A stretch of DNA of 64,000 nt from Balneolaceae bacterium UBA3186 (GTDB taxonomy: Bacteria; Bacteroidota; Rhodothermia; Balneolales; Balneolaceae): the NCBI GenBank assembly GCA_002364085.1, contig DEXK01000019.1, positions 61,574 through 125,573 on the forward strand. Direction: 5' to 3'. Below, piece after piece: positions 1-8,823 of the stretch. Numbering within the stretch: position 1 is the stretch's first letter; each line of letters starts with the position of its first letter. Under the pieces are notes generated by a model. The model searched no databases and had not been told where the DNA came from. It saw only the letters and a list, made by a program, of their open reading frames with translations. A program made the translations under genes and the position numbers.

Positions 1-218
1 ATACCCAGCATTTTCATTATGATATACAACGAATCCGTTCCATTTGCAGTACTAATACAGTGTTTAACACCATACAGGTCTGCAAAGGATTTTTCAAAGC
101 TTTCTACTACATCTCCTCCAATAAACGCAGTCTCATCCAACACAGATTGGATTGCTTCGTCAATTTCTTCTTTTATTGACTTATACTGAGCTTTTAAATC
201 TACGAAAGGCACTTTCAT
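1..218 (-). CDS. wbpE: DegT-family nucleotide-sugar aminotransferase (WbpE-like), N-terminal part; gene runs off the left edge
   Basis: Only the first 72 codons are inside the window. The protein opens with MKVPFVDLKAQY and continues through GGDVVESFEKSF to ISTANGTDSL, the N-terminal signature of DegT/DnrJ/EryC1/StrS PLP-dependent aminotransferases. Family knowledge: WbpE transfers an amino group from glutamate to the 3-keto carbon of UDP-GlcNAcA. The ATG overlaps the stop of the upstream acetyltransferase gene (TAATG), so translation is probably coupled. With the adjacent wbpD-, wbpB- and wbpI-like genes it completes the route to UDP-ManNAc(3NAc)A. The catalytic lysine lies outside the window and cannot be checked. 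Confidence 0.88.
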   Translation of the reverse strand, partial: MKVPFVDLKAQYKSIKEEIDEAIQSVLDETAFIGGDVVESFEKSFADLYGVKHCISTANGTDSLYIIMKMLG

Positions 219-673
219 TATAAGCCTCTTATTTTTTTTGCCGGGTTTCCAGCATATATTCCTGATTCTTCAATATTTTTAACCACCACTGCCCCTGCTC
301 CAATCACTACATTATCACAAATTGTTACTGGTAATATTGTAGCATTACTTCCAATGCTAACATTATTTCCTATTTTAGTTGATCTCCACTTAGATGAATC
401 TCCACCTGCCGGACTGCCGTCACTAAAGAGATCATTTATAAACATTACTCCATGACCTATAAAACACTCATCCCCAATTTCAACTAGCTCACAGATAAAT
501 GTATGAGACTGTACTTTACATTTATCGCCAATTTTTACTCCTTTTTGGATCTCAACGAAAGGTCCTACAAAACAATTTTTCCCTAGCTCGCACTCGTACA
601 AATTTGAAGGTGAAATGATTGTACAATTATCTCCATATACAACATCTCTGATAGCTACTTGAAAGTTTTTCAT
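218..673 (-). CDS. wbpD: Hexapeptide-repeat N-acetyltransferase (WbpD-like)
   Basis: This 151-residue protein is almost entirely left-handed beta-helix hexapeptide repeats (for example IGDKCK, IGDECF, IGNNVS, VVIGAG) and ends in the usual GNPAKKIRGL tail of sugar O/N-acyltransferases. It is shorter than Pseudomonas WbpD (about 190 residues) but sits exactly where WbpD should be, between the oxidoreductase and the aminotransferase. The inferred role is acetylation of the 3-amino group of UDP-GlcNAc3NA using acetyl-CoA in the cytoplasm. It overlaps its upstream neighbour wbpB by 4 nt. Other 3-amino-sugar acetyltransferases (for example QdtC types) would look similar; context favours WbpD. Confidence 0.85.
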   Translation of the reverse strand: MKNFQVAIRDVVYGDNCTIISPSNLYECELGKNCFVGPFVEIQKGVKIGDKCKVQSHTFICELVEIGDECFIGHGVMFINDLFSDGSPAGGDSSKWRSTKIGNNVSIGSNATILPVTICDNVVIGAGAVVVKNIEESGIYAGNPAKKIRGL

Positions 674-1686
674 AATTTTTTAGTCAAGGCTGACTGATAA
701 ATCTTATCGATAATCTCAACGGTTTTGAGTCCTTCAAAAGAATTGGTTGAAATAGAATCTCCCTTTTCAAATACATCGACAAGGTTTTCATATATCTTAT
801 CATGATTAGACATAGAACCGCGATAATTCCCGTAATTATTCGCGATGTTACCCTCCGGAAGATCTTTGAACTCAAAATTATCTATATGTTGATACTCAAG
901 CTCGTTTAGATACTGCCCGCCAATTTTTACAGTTCCTTTTTCACCAAAAATTGTAAGAGAACCCTCCATATTTTTTTCAAAGCTATTCACAGTATAGTTT
1001 ATTGTTCCGATTGCTCCGTTATAAAATTCAAGCGCTACAACTCCACTATCTTCAAATTCAATAATTCCCTGATGTGTAAAATTACCGGTAAACGCTTCTA
1101 CATTTCTAATGTCGCCTATCATCCAGTAAAGTAAATCGATAAAATGACTAAACTGAGTATAGAGTGTGCCTCCATCCAGATCTTTACTTCCTTTCCAGGA
1201 GTTTTGATAGTAATCTAAATTTCTGTTCCAAAAGCAACTCAATTGGACGCTCAATATTTTCCCGAATCTACCTTCGTCAATAGCTTCTTTAACCGCTGCA
1301 ATAGGCGGATTAAACCTATTTTGTTTGACAACAAACAACCTTTTATTTGACTTTTCGGCTTGCTTGATCATCTCTCCACAGTCCTGAACATTTATTGCCA
1401 TTGGCTTTTCACATAAAACGTTAAACCCGGCTTTTAAAGACTTGATAGAATGTTCAGCGTGTAGACCATTTGGAGAACAAATAGAAACAATATCTATTTC
1501 AATTTTTGAGTTTAATAAATCTTCTATGGTATAAAATATTTCTGCTTTATATTTTTTACCAAGGTCATCAGCCTTCTCTTTCTCGATATCACATACAGCT
1601 ACCAGCTTCCCATTATTAGATATGTGCTCTGCATGTCTTTGAGCTATGCGCCCACATCCAATAATAGCAAAAGTTAATTGTTTCAT
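670..1686 (-). CDS. wbpB: Gfo/Idh/MocA-family UDP-GlcNAcA 3-dehydrogenase (WbpB/WlbA-like)
   Basis: The 338-residue protein has an N-terminal Rossmann motif (AIIGCGRIAQRH, residues 7-18) and the CEKP motif at 92-95, whose lysine is catalytic in the Gfo/Idh/MocA family. The stretch VSICSPNGLHAEH resembles WlbA/WbpB. Family knowledge: WbpB oxidises C-3 of UDP-GlcNAcA to a 3-keto sugar that the adjacent WbpE-type enzyme aminates; in Pseudomonas NAD+ is recycled with 2-oxoglutarate. It lies 5 nt from wbpI upstream and overlaps wbpD downstream, which supports one translation-coupled pathway module. The substrate is inferred from context; the family fold itself is certain. Confidence 0.87.
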   Translation of the reverse strand: MKQLTFAIIGCGRIAQRHAEHISNNGKLVAVCDIEKEKADDLGKKYKAEIFYTIEDLLNSKIEIDIVSICSPNGLHAEHSIKSLKAGFNVLCEKPMAINVQDCGEMIKQAEKSNKRLFVVKQNRFNPPIAAVKEAIDEGRFGKILSVQLSCFWNRNLDYYQNSWKGSKDLDGGTLYTQFSHFIDLLYWMIGDIRNVEAFTGNFTHQGIIEFEDSGVVALEFYNGAIGTINYTVNSFEKNMEGSLTIFGEKGTVKIGGQYLNELEYQHIDNFEFKDLPEGNIANNYGNYRGSMSNHDKIYENLVDVFEKGDSISTNSFEGLKTVEIIDKIYQSALTKKL

Positions 1687-1691
1687 AAATA

Positions 1692-2780
1692 TTATTTGTT
1701 GAATATTCTATTAATCGAACTTACAATCGTCTCAGCACTTTTACCGTCACCATAAAAGTTTAAATTTTCTTTTATTTTTTTTCCGAAATATTGTTTTGTT
1801 AGAACTCTTAGTAGATCAAAGTCTTTATCAATTATAAAATTAAACCCATGATTTACTAACTCGACCCACTCCGTTTCACTTCTTAAAGTTAAACAGTATT
1901 TTTTCAAAAAATATGCTTCTTTTTGAAGTCCTCCGCTATCAGTAATTACAAGAGAACAGTTTTTTATCAAATACATCATGTCTATATATCCTAGAGAATC
2001 AAAAACATTAAAATTAACATCTAAGTTTTCTCTTTGAATAATCTGTTTTGTTCTGGGGTGTAAAGGTACAATTAAATTATATGTTTCATGGAGTTCATTT
2101 AAAGCATTTATGATGTTCTTTAAATGATTGATATCATTTGTGTTTTCCTGCCTGTGTATGGTCGCAAGAATATAATCTTCCTCAGTATCAATTTTTTGCT
2201 TCACATTTTTTGATACAAGAGATTCCATTTTGCTGTAATGTAAAGTAGCGTCTAACATTACATCTCCGGAATTAATTATCTCACAATCAAAATTTTCAAA
2301 TCCTTCAGAAATAAGGTTATCAAATCCAGTTTGGTTCGGAACAAACAAAACTTTACTCACTCTATCGGTAATTATTCTATTATACTCTTCTGGCATTTCT
2401 AGATTATAAGACCTTAATCCAGATTCAATGTGGACCACCGGGATATGCAACTTTACTGCCGCTAAAGCTCCCGCAAGAGTAGAATTAGTATCTCCATAAA
2501 CGATCATTAGATCAGGCTGCTCATTCAAAAGTATTTCTTCAATACCTTCAAGCATTCTTGCAGTCATTACGCCATGAGAAACACTATTAATATTTAAGTT
2601 AAAAGCAGGTTTAGGTATATCCATTTCATTAAAAAAAACTTCTGACATATTTGAGTCAAAGTGTTGACCTGTATGTATGATGAATTCTTGTATATGAGGT
2701 GAATATTTAATTACTCTGGAGACAGTAGAAGCTTTTATAAACTGAGGTCGTGCCCCAATTACTGTAGCAATTTTAATCAT
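1692..2780 (-). CDS. wbpI: Non-hydrolysing UDP-GlcNAc 2-epimerase family (WbpI-like)
   Basis: The protein has 362 residues, the normal length for the WecB/WbpI family. Recognisable motifs are GARPQFIKAS near the start, HTGQHFDSNMS, YGDTNSTLAGALAA, HIESGLRS, EEYNRIITDRVS and DSGGLQKEA near the C-terminus, so all the substrate- and UDP-binding blocks are present. It inverts C-2 of a UDP-GlcNAc-type sugar. Because wbpB, wbpD and wbpE follow directly, the likely substrate is UDP-GlcNAc(3NAc)A, giving UDP-ManNAc(3NAc)A. The start overlaps the end of the upstream glycosyltransferase by 8 nt. A WecB role on plain UDP-GlcNAc cannot be excluded from sequence alone. Confidence 0.87.
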   Translation of the reverse strand: MIKIATVIGARPQFIKASTVSRVIKYSPHIQEFIIHTGQHFDSNMSEVFFNEMDIPKPAFNLNINSVSHGVMTARMLEGIEEILLNEQPDLMIVYGDTNSTLAGALAAVKLHIPVVHIESGLRSYNLEMPEEYNRIITDRVSKVLFVPNQTGFDNLISEGFENFDCEIINSGDVMLDATLHYSKMESLVSKNVKQKIDTEEDYILATIHRQENTNDINHLKNIINALNELHETYNLIVPLHPRTKQIIQRENLDVNFNVFDSLGYIDMMYLIKNCSLVITDSGGLQKEAYFLKKYCLTLRSETEWVELVNHGFNFIIDKDFDLLRVLTKQYFGKKIKENLNFYGDGKSAETIVSSINRIFNK

Positions 2781-3918
2781 TTATTAAATCCCTGTATAGC
2801 ATAATTATTTGTTTTTCTTCTTCTTCCCAACTGTAGAATTTCTTCGAATTGCGTAAATTATTTTTAATAGCTTCTACATCTTTCTTATTTATTTTATTAA
2901 GCAAGTTACTAAGTGAATCTGAATTTGGTTCAATACACCAACCAAAACTATTTTCACAAACAAGTTTATTTAATTCCGGAAAGTTACTTGTAATCTGTGG
3001 GATTTTTGAAAAATAGTATTCAAATGCCTTATTAGGGAGACAATAATAGTGATTTAAGCATGAGTTCTCTATTAAGCTAAAACCTACATCTGCAGACATT
3101 GTGTATGTTCCTAGTACTTTTTTAGAAACAGCATCATGGAAGAAAATATTTTCATTATTCACGAAATCCTTTTTTATTCTGTCAACATCTGGCCCAAACC
3201 CCATTAACACAAGTACTTTATCATCATTAACTTCCTTAAAAGCATTCAAAATAACATCTATTCCTCTTGCGCTTGAGATTAGACCTTGATACAGAAAAAT
3301 TATCTTTTCCTCAGAGATATTAAATACTTCTCTAAATTTGTTTTGTGCTTTAGCGGATTTCTTTAATTCAATATTAGGTACATTTCTTACAACATAAATA
3401 TTGCTAATATCATATTCATTTTCGTACCAGTTTTTGATACTCTCATTCACGACCATAATTTCATCGGCAAATGTTATTAGCTTTCTTTCTATCCATTTTC
3501 CATACTTTCTTTTTAACCCTCTTGAATTATGTACTTCGGTTTCTAATTCATGGGGGTCATATACTAATTTAGATTTTTTAAAAATTTTAAGTAATACAGA
3601 TACCGGTAAGACTGATAGGTTATGAGCATTGATTACATCAATATTACTCCTTGAAAGTTTCAACAAAACAAAAAACTGGAAGAAAAAATATTTTAAAAAA
3701 AAGTTTAAAGAAGTTGACTTAAAGAATTCCCATACTTGGATTCTATGAATCTCAATATTATCACTTCTGATCTCTAACTTCTCAGTATTACTGTCCTTAA
3801 TGCCAACTGCAACAACTTTTTTAACTAATTTATTTGATATTAATGTATCAGCTTCTTTAAATAAACGTGATTCATTCTTAAGATTCGAAGGGTATATATG
3901 TACATTTAAATTAAACAC
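2773..3918 (-). CDS. GT4-type glycosyltransferase, paralogue of the gene at 8824-9963
   Basis: This 381-residue protein is a GT-B fold, family 4-like glycosyltransferase. It has the N-terminal acceptor domain, the motif LVYDPHELETEVH, the linker region FLYQGLISSARGIDVILNAF and the donor-domain segment LPNKAFEYYFSKIPQI. It shares order and wording with the glycosyltransferase at 8824-9963 (VYDAHELETEVEG, LLYQGGLSEERGI, CLPNKLFDYMMAEIPII), so the two are paralogues. It starts with GTG, 2 nt after the preceding WbpG-type gene, and overlaps wbpI. It probably adds one repeat-unit sugar at the inner membrane, possibly the amidinated residue made by its neighbours. Donor and linkage are unknown. Confidence 0.85.
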   Translation of the reverse strand: MFNLNVHIYPSNLKNESRLFKEADTLISNKLVKKVVAVGIKDSNTEKLEIRSDNIEIHRIQVWEFFKSTSLNFFLKYFFFQFFVLLKLSRSNIDVINAHNLSVLPVSVLLKIFKKSKLVYDPHELETEVHNSRGLKRKYGKWIERKLITFADEIMVVNESIKNWYENEYDISNIYVVRNVPNIELKKSAKAQNKFREVFNISEEKIIFLYQGLISSARGIDVILNAFKEVNDDKVLVLMGFGPDVDRIKKDFVNNENIFFHDAVSKKVLGTYTMSADVGFSLIENSCLNHYYCLPNKAFEYYFSKIPQITSNFPELNKLVCENSFGWCIEPNSDSLSNLLNKINKKDVEAIKNNLRNSKKFYSWEEEEKQIIMLYRDLIND

Positions 3919-3920
3919 TT

Positions 3921-5054
3921 TTACTTGCTATACAATCCTTTTGATCTCAATTTATTGACTAGTTTTTTTATATTACCAATCTTCTTAAAATTATTCGGAT
4001 AATCTTTAAATGACTTAACATCCAAATCCATTATTTCTTCGAATTCTACTTCGCTTATTCCTAACTTTTTAAATACAAATTGTTTGTCTTGTGCTAAAAG
4101 GTCGGCTTCATATCCTTCTTTTTGTATTTCTATTAACGCACTTTCTCTTTTAAGCTGTCCCGACCTAATTAAATCTGAAAGGTGTCCTCGTCTTTTATCA
4201 ATATTAAATTTTTCCGGCAAAATATACCCCTGATAAAAACGAGTATAAACAGACTCGTAATGTTTACCCCCATAGTACACCCAATCAAGCTCATTGGAAA
4301 TAAGGCCCATCACTTCATCCTTATTGTACTCCACATAATTAAGAATGGATACTACTTTTATTCCTTTCAGAACAGAATACCTAAATAAATCAAAAAGGTT
4401 AAATTTTGGATAATCTGGAAGTGGTGTATTCAAAAATTGTTTATGAACAGATTTAATATACTTCCAATCTGAATGCCCATATGCCCAAGAAGGAACCGAC
4501 ATAGATTCTGTAGCGAAGTTCATTCCGTTAATTATAAACTTAATGTTCTGCTTGTCGGCAATTTGAAATAATAACGCATTGATAGCATGATCTGTTGGAA
4601 CTTCCCCATCAGGCGTTGATGCTTTTAAAAAAGATAGTTGTAAATTTTTAAAAGAATCCCAGTCAATTACATGAGTATATAAATCTATATCTAATCGATC
4701 CAACATTTTACGAATGTTATTGACTGCTAACTCCGAGTTCCAACCATTGTCGAAATGTACAGCAAGAGGTTTAAGACCCAATTTTTTTGTCAAATAAGCT
4801 ACATATGTACTATCGACTCCTCCGCTTACACCGATTAAACAATCATAATCGTTTTTACTTCCGTTCGATTTTATGTTGGCTACTAAATCTTTAAGTTTCT
4901 GCTTTGCTATCTTACCTTCAAATACTCTTTGAGGCAGTAACTCATCATATCTGTAGCAATGATTGCATATTCCATCACTATCAAATCGGATATCAGGATC
5001 AGTAGTATCCATTATACACCTACTACAAATCTGATATTCTCTGGTATTTTTCAT
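3921..5054 (-). CDS. wbpG: N-acetyl sugar amidotransferase (WbpG-like), copy A
   Basis: The protein (377 residues) has two CxxC pairs at its N-terminus (C10/C13 and C30/C33, probably zinc-binding) and a PP-loop ATP pyrophosphatase motif SGGVDS at 77-82. Family knowledge: with a HisF-like and a HisH-like partner, WbpG-type enzymes activate the carbonyl of an N-acetyl group with ATP and replace the oxygen with ammonia, giving an acetamidino group. The HisF-like gene is directly upstream (20 nt away), and the UDP-ManNAc(3NAc)A genes are downstream past one glycosyltransferase, as expected for a C-3 acetamidino ManA derivative. It is one of three such proteins in this locus. Confidence 0.9.
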   Translation of the reverse strand: MKNTREYQICSRCIMDTTDPDIRFDSDGICNHCYRYDELLPQRVFEGKIAKQKLKDLVANIKSNGSKNDYDCLIGVSGGVDSTYVAYLTKKLGLKPLAVHFDNGWNSELAVNNIRKMLDRLDIDLYTHVIDWDSFKNLQLSFLKASTPDGEVPTDHAINALLFQIADKQNIKFIINGMNFATESMSVPSWAYGHSDWKYIKSVHKQFLNTPLPDYPKFNLFDLFRYSVLKGIKVVSILNYVEYNKDEVMGLISNELDWVYYGGKHYESVYTRFYQGYILPEKFNIDKRRGHLSDLIRSGQLKRESALIEIQKEGYEADLLAQDKQFVFKKLGISEVEFEEIMDLDVKSFKDYPNNFKKIGNIKKLVNKLRSKGLYSK

Positions 5055-5074
5055 ATGGTTTAAAATAATAACTG

Positions 5075-5833
5075 CTAATTAAATAATTCTTCAAGTGTAG
5101 AATACTCAGGATAAGTTATAAGTACCGCCCTGTGTTTTCCATGAAAGACAAAAAAACTACCCGCTGCAACTGCTGAAGCTCCAACGTCAACTGCTTCCTT
5201 GAAATCAGAAAGTTTACCTGCTCCACCTATAGCCACAACCGGTATTGAAACGGCATCTGAAATCGCTCCTACAAGCTTTGTATCGTATCCTTTTTGTGTT
5301 CCGTCACGGTCGATAGAATTAATTATTATCTCGCCTGCCCCAAGGTTTTCTAATCTTTTTGCGTAAGAAATAGGATCAACTTTAATATCCTTCTTTCCTG
5401 AATTTGTATATACCGAATATTTCCCAAGCCAATTAGATTTAACATCTATACTTGCAACGACCGATGAACTACCAGCGATATTAGCTGCAGAAGTAATAAG
5501 CTCCGGCTTATGTTCTAATACAGAATTCAGAATAATTTTCTCAATTCCGATCGAAAATAATTTTTCAATTTGCTCCGTACTATTAATCCCACCTCCGTAG
5601 GAAAGAGGCATGAACGCTTGGCTAGCTAAATCAGCTATAAGTTCAAAATTAGGTTCTTTATTTGAAGGAGTTGCAGTTATATCTAAAATTGCAATTTCAT
5701 CAACTTCCTTCTCATTAAAGATCCGAACGGCATTGATTGGATCACCTACATACTTAGGATTGTCAAACTGGACTGTTTTTACAAGCCCTCCATTTCTTAA
5801 TAAAAGACATGGAATTACCCTCGTTCTCAGCAT
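5075..5833 (-). CDS. HisF2/AglZ-type acetamidino-modification protein, copy A
   Basis: This 252-residue (beta/alpha)8 barrel resembles HisF from its first residues (MLRTRVIPCLLL) to the GGAGKLSDF and GASAVAAGSFF phosphate-binding loops. At position 11, where cyclase HisF has a catalytic Asp (CLDV), it has Leu, while the second Asp is kept in SIDVK. This fits a HisF homologue that only channels ammonia to a WbpG-type ligase, not a histidine-pathway cyclase. The start codon overlaps the stop of the upstream asnB-like gene (TAATG), and wbpG copy A follows. The barrel assignment is firm; the partner choice is inferred from adjacency. Confidence 0.88.
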   Translation of the reverse strand: MLRTRVIPCLLLRNGGLVKTVQFDNPKYVGDPINAVRIFNEKEVDEIAILDITATPSNKEPNFELIADLASQAFMPLSYGGGINSTEQIEKLFSIGIEKIILNSVLEHKPELITSAANIAGSSSVVASIDVKSNWLGKYSVYTNSGKKDIKVDPISYAKRLENLGAGEIIINSIDRDGTQKGYDTKLVGAISDAVSIPVVAIGGAGKLSDFKEAVDVGASAVAAGSFFVFHGKHRAVLITYPEYSTLEELFN

Positions 5834-7671
5834 TAATATCCCTCACCAGGCTGAACATTGAATTCTTTCTCCCAAAGTGCAACACTGTATAGTTTCCACT
5901 TGGTTTCATTTTCTAAAGAATCATAACTTTTTTCTATTTCATCCATTTTACAAAGATACCTCAGTATATCTGAATCTTCAATAGATTTAATCATTTCATT
6001 GCTATGCTTTTTAATCCAGGTATCTTCGGGTGCTTCGAAACCAAATTTGTTTTTTCTCCAGGTAATTTCTTTAGGCAGAATATTATTTACGAACTTTCGC
6101 AGCACAAATTTAGTCCAACCCTCATTTATCTTAGACTCCTCGGGGATGGATAAAGAAGTTTTTACTAGATCCGGGTCTAAAAAAGGTAACCTGGCCTCAA
6201 TTGAATACCACATAGAGTTCTTATCTTCAAACCTCAATAACTTTGGCAGATTATAATCCATGAGCTCTTTTTTCTGCATTTCAAAGATATCCCAAATAGC
6301 GCCATCACTGAATCTCATACCCATAGGATATTCCGGCATTCTTTTTAAGTAGCTATGCCGTTTTCTATAGATAATGTATCTAAAACGAGCTGAAGAAAAA
6401 TGAATCAGATACTTCAGTAAAGTTAATGGAGTAAAAAGTGCATTATTTTTGTTTGAGTTTTTTAATTCTGAAATACCTCTGAAAAATCCATGTTTTTTAA
6501 ACATACCTATTAAATAGCCAACATAGTACCTTTCATACCCAAGAAGCGTTTCATCTCCTCCCTGCCCGTCAAGTAATACTGTAATTCCATTTTCTTTTGC
6601 TGATTTCATTACCAAAAACTGCATTACTATCGAACAACTCCCAAATGGCTCTTCCTGAGCTTTAACTATTTCAGGTAAATGCTCTTTAAAAGTGGTGTAA
6701 TCAGGCTTTACCGTAATCCAGTTCATTTCTCCATTTTCTGCTACTATCTTCGCGAAACCAGACTCATCATTTTTTACTTCTTCGCTTACCGCTGTAATGG
6801 CTGAAAAATTTCTACCTGAATCAGTTTTATAGATATTTGAAGCAATACTTGCAACACTTGAGCTATCTAATCCTCCACTCAAGCATGATCCAACCACAAC
6901 ATCAGACCTTAAACGTATTTTGATAGATTTTAAGAAATCCTCTCCAAATTTTTCTATAGATTCTTCCATTGGCAATGTACTAAGAGCCAAATCCCTTTCT
7001 AAAGAATAGTATTCCTCTATTTCTATTTTTCCTGTCTTTAGATTTATAGTAAGATTATGCCCTCCGGGTAGCTTAACTATGTTTTTAAAAAATGTCTTAT
7101 CAACGGATTCATTTACACTTGCAAATAAGAAATTTCTAACAACTTCTTCGTTCATTATTGGCTTTTCAAAAGAAAAGAGTAGCTGTCTGATTTCAGAACC
7201 AAAAAGAAATACATTTTCTTTTCTTGTATAATAAAAAGGTTTTATACCGTAGTGGTCTCTGGAGCAAAACAGAATTTTATTTTTTGAGTCATAAATAGCG
7301 AATGCCCACATTCCATTGAACTTTTTTACACAGTCCCTACCCCACTTTTTATAGGCTGCTAAAATTACTTCTGTATCGGTTTTTGTTTTAAATATCTCTC
7401 CTTCTTTTTCTAACTCTTCTCTTAATTCAATGTAGTTATAAACCTCGCCATTGTACGTTATAATTAAGCCATCATCGTTTGACATTGGCTGATGACCATC
7501 TTTCGAAAGATCTATTATTGACAGTCTTCGATGACCTAAGCCAACTAATTCATCAATAAAGAAGCCCTCGTCATCAGGACCTCTGTGAGAAATAACATTT
7601 GTCATTTCTTTTAGCCTTGAAGCATCAACTTCATTCTTTTTTAAAGGAATATAGCCAGCTATACCACACAT
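5833..7671 (-). CDS. asnB: Asparagine synthetase B-like glutamine amidotransferase, copy 1
   Basis: The 612-residue protein starts MCGIAGYIPL, with the class II glutaminase Cys2, then has SHRGPDDEG and the PP-loop SCLSGGLDSSSVAS of the synthetase domain. Family knowledge: AsnB paralogues inside polysaccharide loci (for example WbpS) amidate the C-6 carboxyl of hexuronic acids to uronamides instead of making asparagine. It sits between WbpG copy B (3 nt away) and HisF copy A (overlapping), so it is co-expressed with the amidine enzymes. Whether it makes a uronamide, or supplies another amide, cannot be settled from sequence. A second, distinct paralogue is at 23677-25575. Confidence 0.88.
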   Translation of the reverse strand: MCGIAGYIPLKKNEVDASRLKEMTNVISHRGPDDEGFFIDELVGLGHRRLSIIDLSKDGHQPMSNDDGLIITYNGEVYNYIELREELEKEGEIFKTKTDTEVILAAYKKWGRDCVKKFNGMWAFAIYDSKNKILFCSRDHYGIKPFYYTRKENVFLFGSEIRQLLFSFEKPIMNEEVVRNFLFASVNESVDKTFFKNIVKLPGGHNLTINLKTGKIEIEEYYSLERDLALSTLPMEESIEKFGEDFLKSIKIRLRSDVVVGSCLSGGLDSSSVASIASNIYKTDSGRNFSAITAVSEEVKNDESGFAKIVAENGEMNWITVKPDYTTFKEHLPEIVKAQEEPFGSCSIVMQFLVMKSAKENGITVLLDGQGGDETLLGYERYYVGYLIGMFKKHGFFRGISELKNSNKNNALFTPLTLLKYLIHFSSARFRYIIYRKRHSYLKRMPEYPMGMRFSDGAIWDIFEMQKKELMDYNLPKLLRFEDKNSMWYSIEARLPFLDPDLVKTSLSIPEESKINEGWTKFVLRKFVNNILPKEITWRKNKFGFEAPEDTWIKKHSNEMIKSIEDSDILRYLCKMDEIEKSYDSLENETKWKLYSVALWEKEFNVQPGEGY

Positions 7672-7674
7672 TTG

Positions 7675-8823
7675 CTATTTACCTTTGAACTTAATACCTA
7701 AATTTCCCATTAGTTCTTTGAACTTTTCCTTTTTTTGGAATAAGCCATACTCAGATGGGTAGTCTCTAAATGTTTTAGGTGGTTTAGCGAGAATCCTTTC
7801 AAACTCTTCTGAGGAAAGGTTCAGTTTTTTTTGAACATATTCTGCATCTTCTTTTCTGACCTCTTTCGGATATTCAAAATTTTCGAGTTCATCTAAAGCT
7901 TCTTGTCTTGACATTTGATTTGATAAAACTAGACTGGACAAATAAGCTCTTCTTTCATCGTAGCCAAATTTATCTGGTCTAAACTGAAGCTGTTGCCATT
8001 TGGTAAATCTGGACTCAAAGTGCTTACCTCCATAGTATCTGAAACCTACTTCCTTTTCAAGTGTTTCAATTGCTTCTTGTTTATTATAAGGCCAGTAGTT
8101 TAAAGGTCTTGTAACTGTCATTTTCTTTAAATACGGAAACTTAAAATAGTAGTCGTAGAAATTTACAGTTGGATACGTTTTGAGTTTAATTGATCCGAAT
8201 TTTTTATGGATGGCTTTCAAATGAGTTAAATCCATGGCATTGTAAGCCCATTCAAATGGCATAATAGATTCAGTGGCATAATTTCCACCGCTTAACACAT
8301 GTCTTAAGCCGTGCTCAATAGCTTTTCTATACAATGCGGCAAAAAAAGCATGGTCCTGAGGAACGTCCTGGTTTGCAACACTTGATTTCAAAAATGATAC
8401 TTGCAATTCTCTCATTTCTTCCCAATCAATGACTTCTGTGTAAAGATCAATCCCTAATTTGGATACTATATTTTCAATATTTTTAACAGCGAGTTCGGAA
8501 TTCCATCCTCCATCAACATGTATAGCTAAGAGTCTTAAATTAAATTCTTTTACTGCAATATATGCCAAATAAGAACTATCCACTCCTCCACTTAACCCAA
8601 TAACCGCATCATACTCTTGATTTTTTTGCTCTTCTTTTATTTGATTAACAATCTGCTCTAATTCTTCTCTGCCTTTTTTCCCCGGCTTCCAAATGCTATC
8701 TACTTTTTCATCATACTCAAGACAATGATTACAAACGCCATTTTCATTAAAAACAATATCGGGGTCCGAAGTATCCATTATGCATCTTTTACAGATACGG
8801 TATTCTGATTGTTTATTTTCCAT
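7675..8823 (-). CDS. N-acetyl sugar amidotransferase (WbpG-like), copy B
   Basis: The protein has 382 residues, with CxxC pairs at C11/C14 and C31/C34 and the PP-loop SGGVDS at 78-83. The opening RICKRCIMDTSDPDI closely matches copy A (QICSRCIMDTTDPDI), so A and B form one subgroup apart from copy C. Unlike A and C it has no adjacent HisF-like gene; the nearest is copy A across the intervening asnB. It directly follows a glycosyltransferase that is itself a paralogue of the one next to copy A. It may amidinate a second N-acetyl group or a different sugar, sharing HisF and HisH with the other copies. Confidence 0.88.
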   Translation of the reverse strand: MENKQSEYRICKRCIMDTSDPDIVFNENGVCNHCLEYDEKVDSIWKPGKKGREELEQIVNQIKEEQKNQEYDAVIGLSGGVDSSYLAYIAVKEFNLRLLAIHVDGGWNSELAVKNIENIVSKLGIDLYTEVIDWEEMRELQVSFLKSSVANQDVPQDHAFFAALYRKAIEHGLRHVLSGGNYATESIMPFEWAYNAMDLTHLKAIHKKFGSIKLKTYPTVNFYDYYFKFPYLKKMTVTRPLNYWPYNKQEAIETLEKEVGFRYYGGKHFESRFTKWQQLQFRPDKFGYDERRAYLSSLVLSNQMSRQEALDELENFEYPKEVRKEDAEYVQKKLNLSSEEFERILAKPPKTFRDYPSEYGLFQKKEKFKELMGNLGIKFKGK

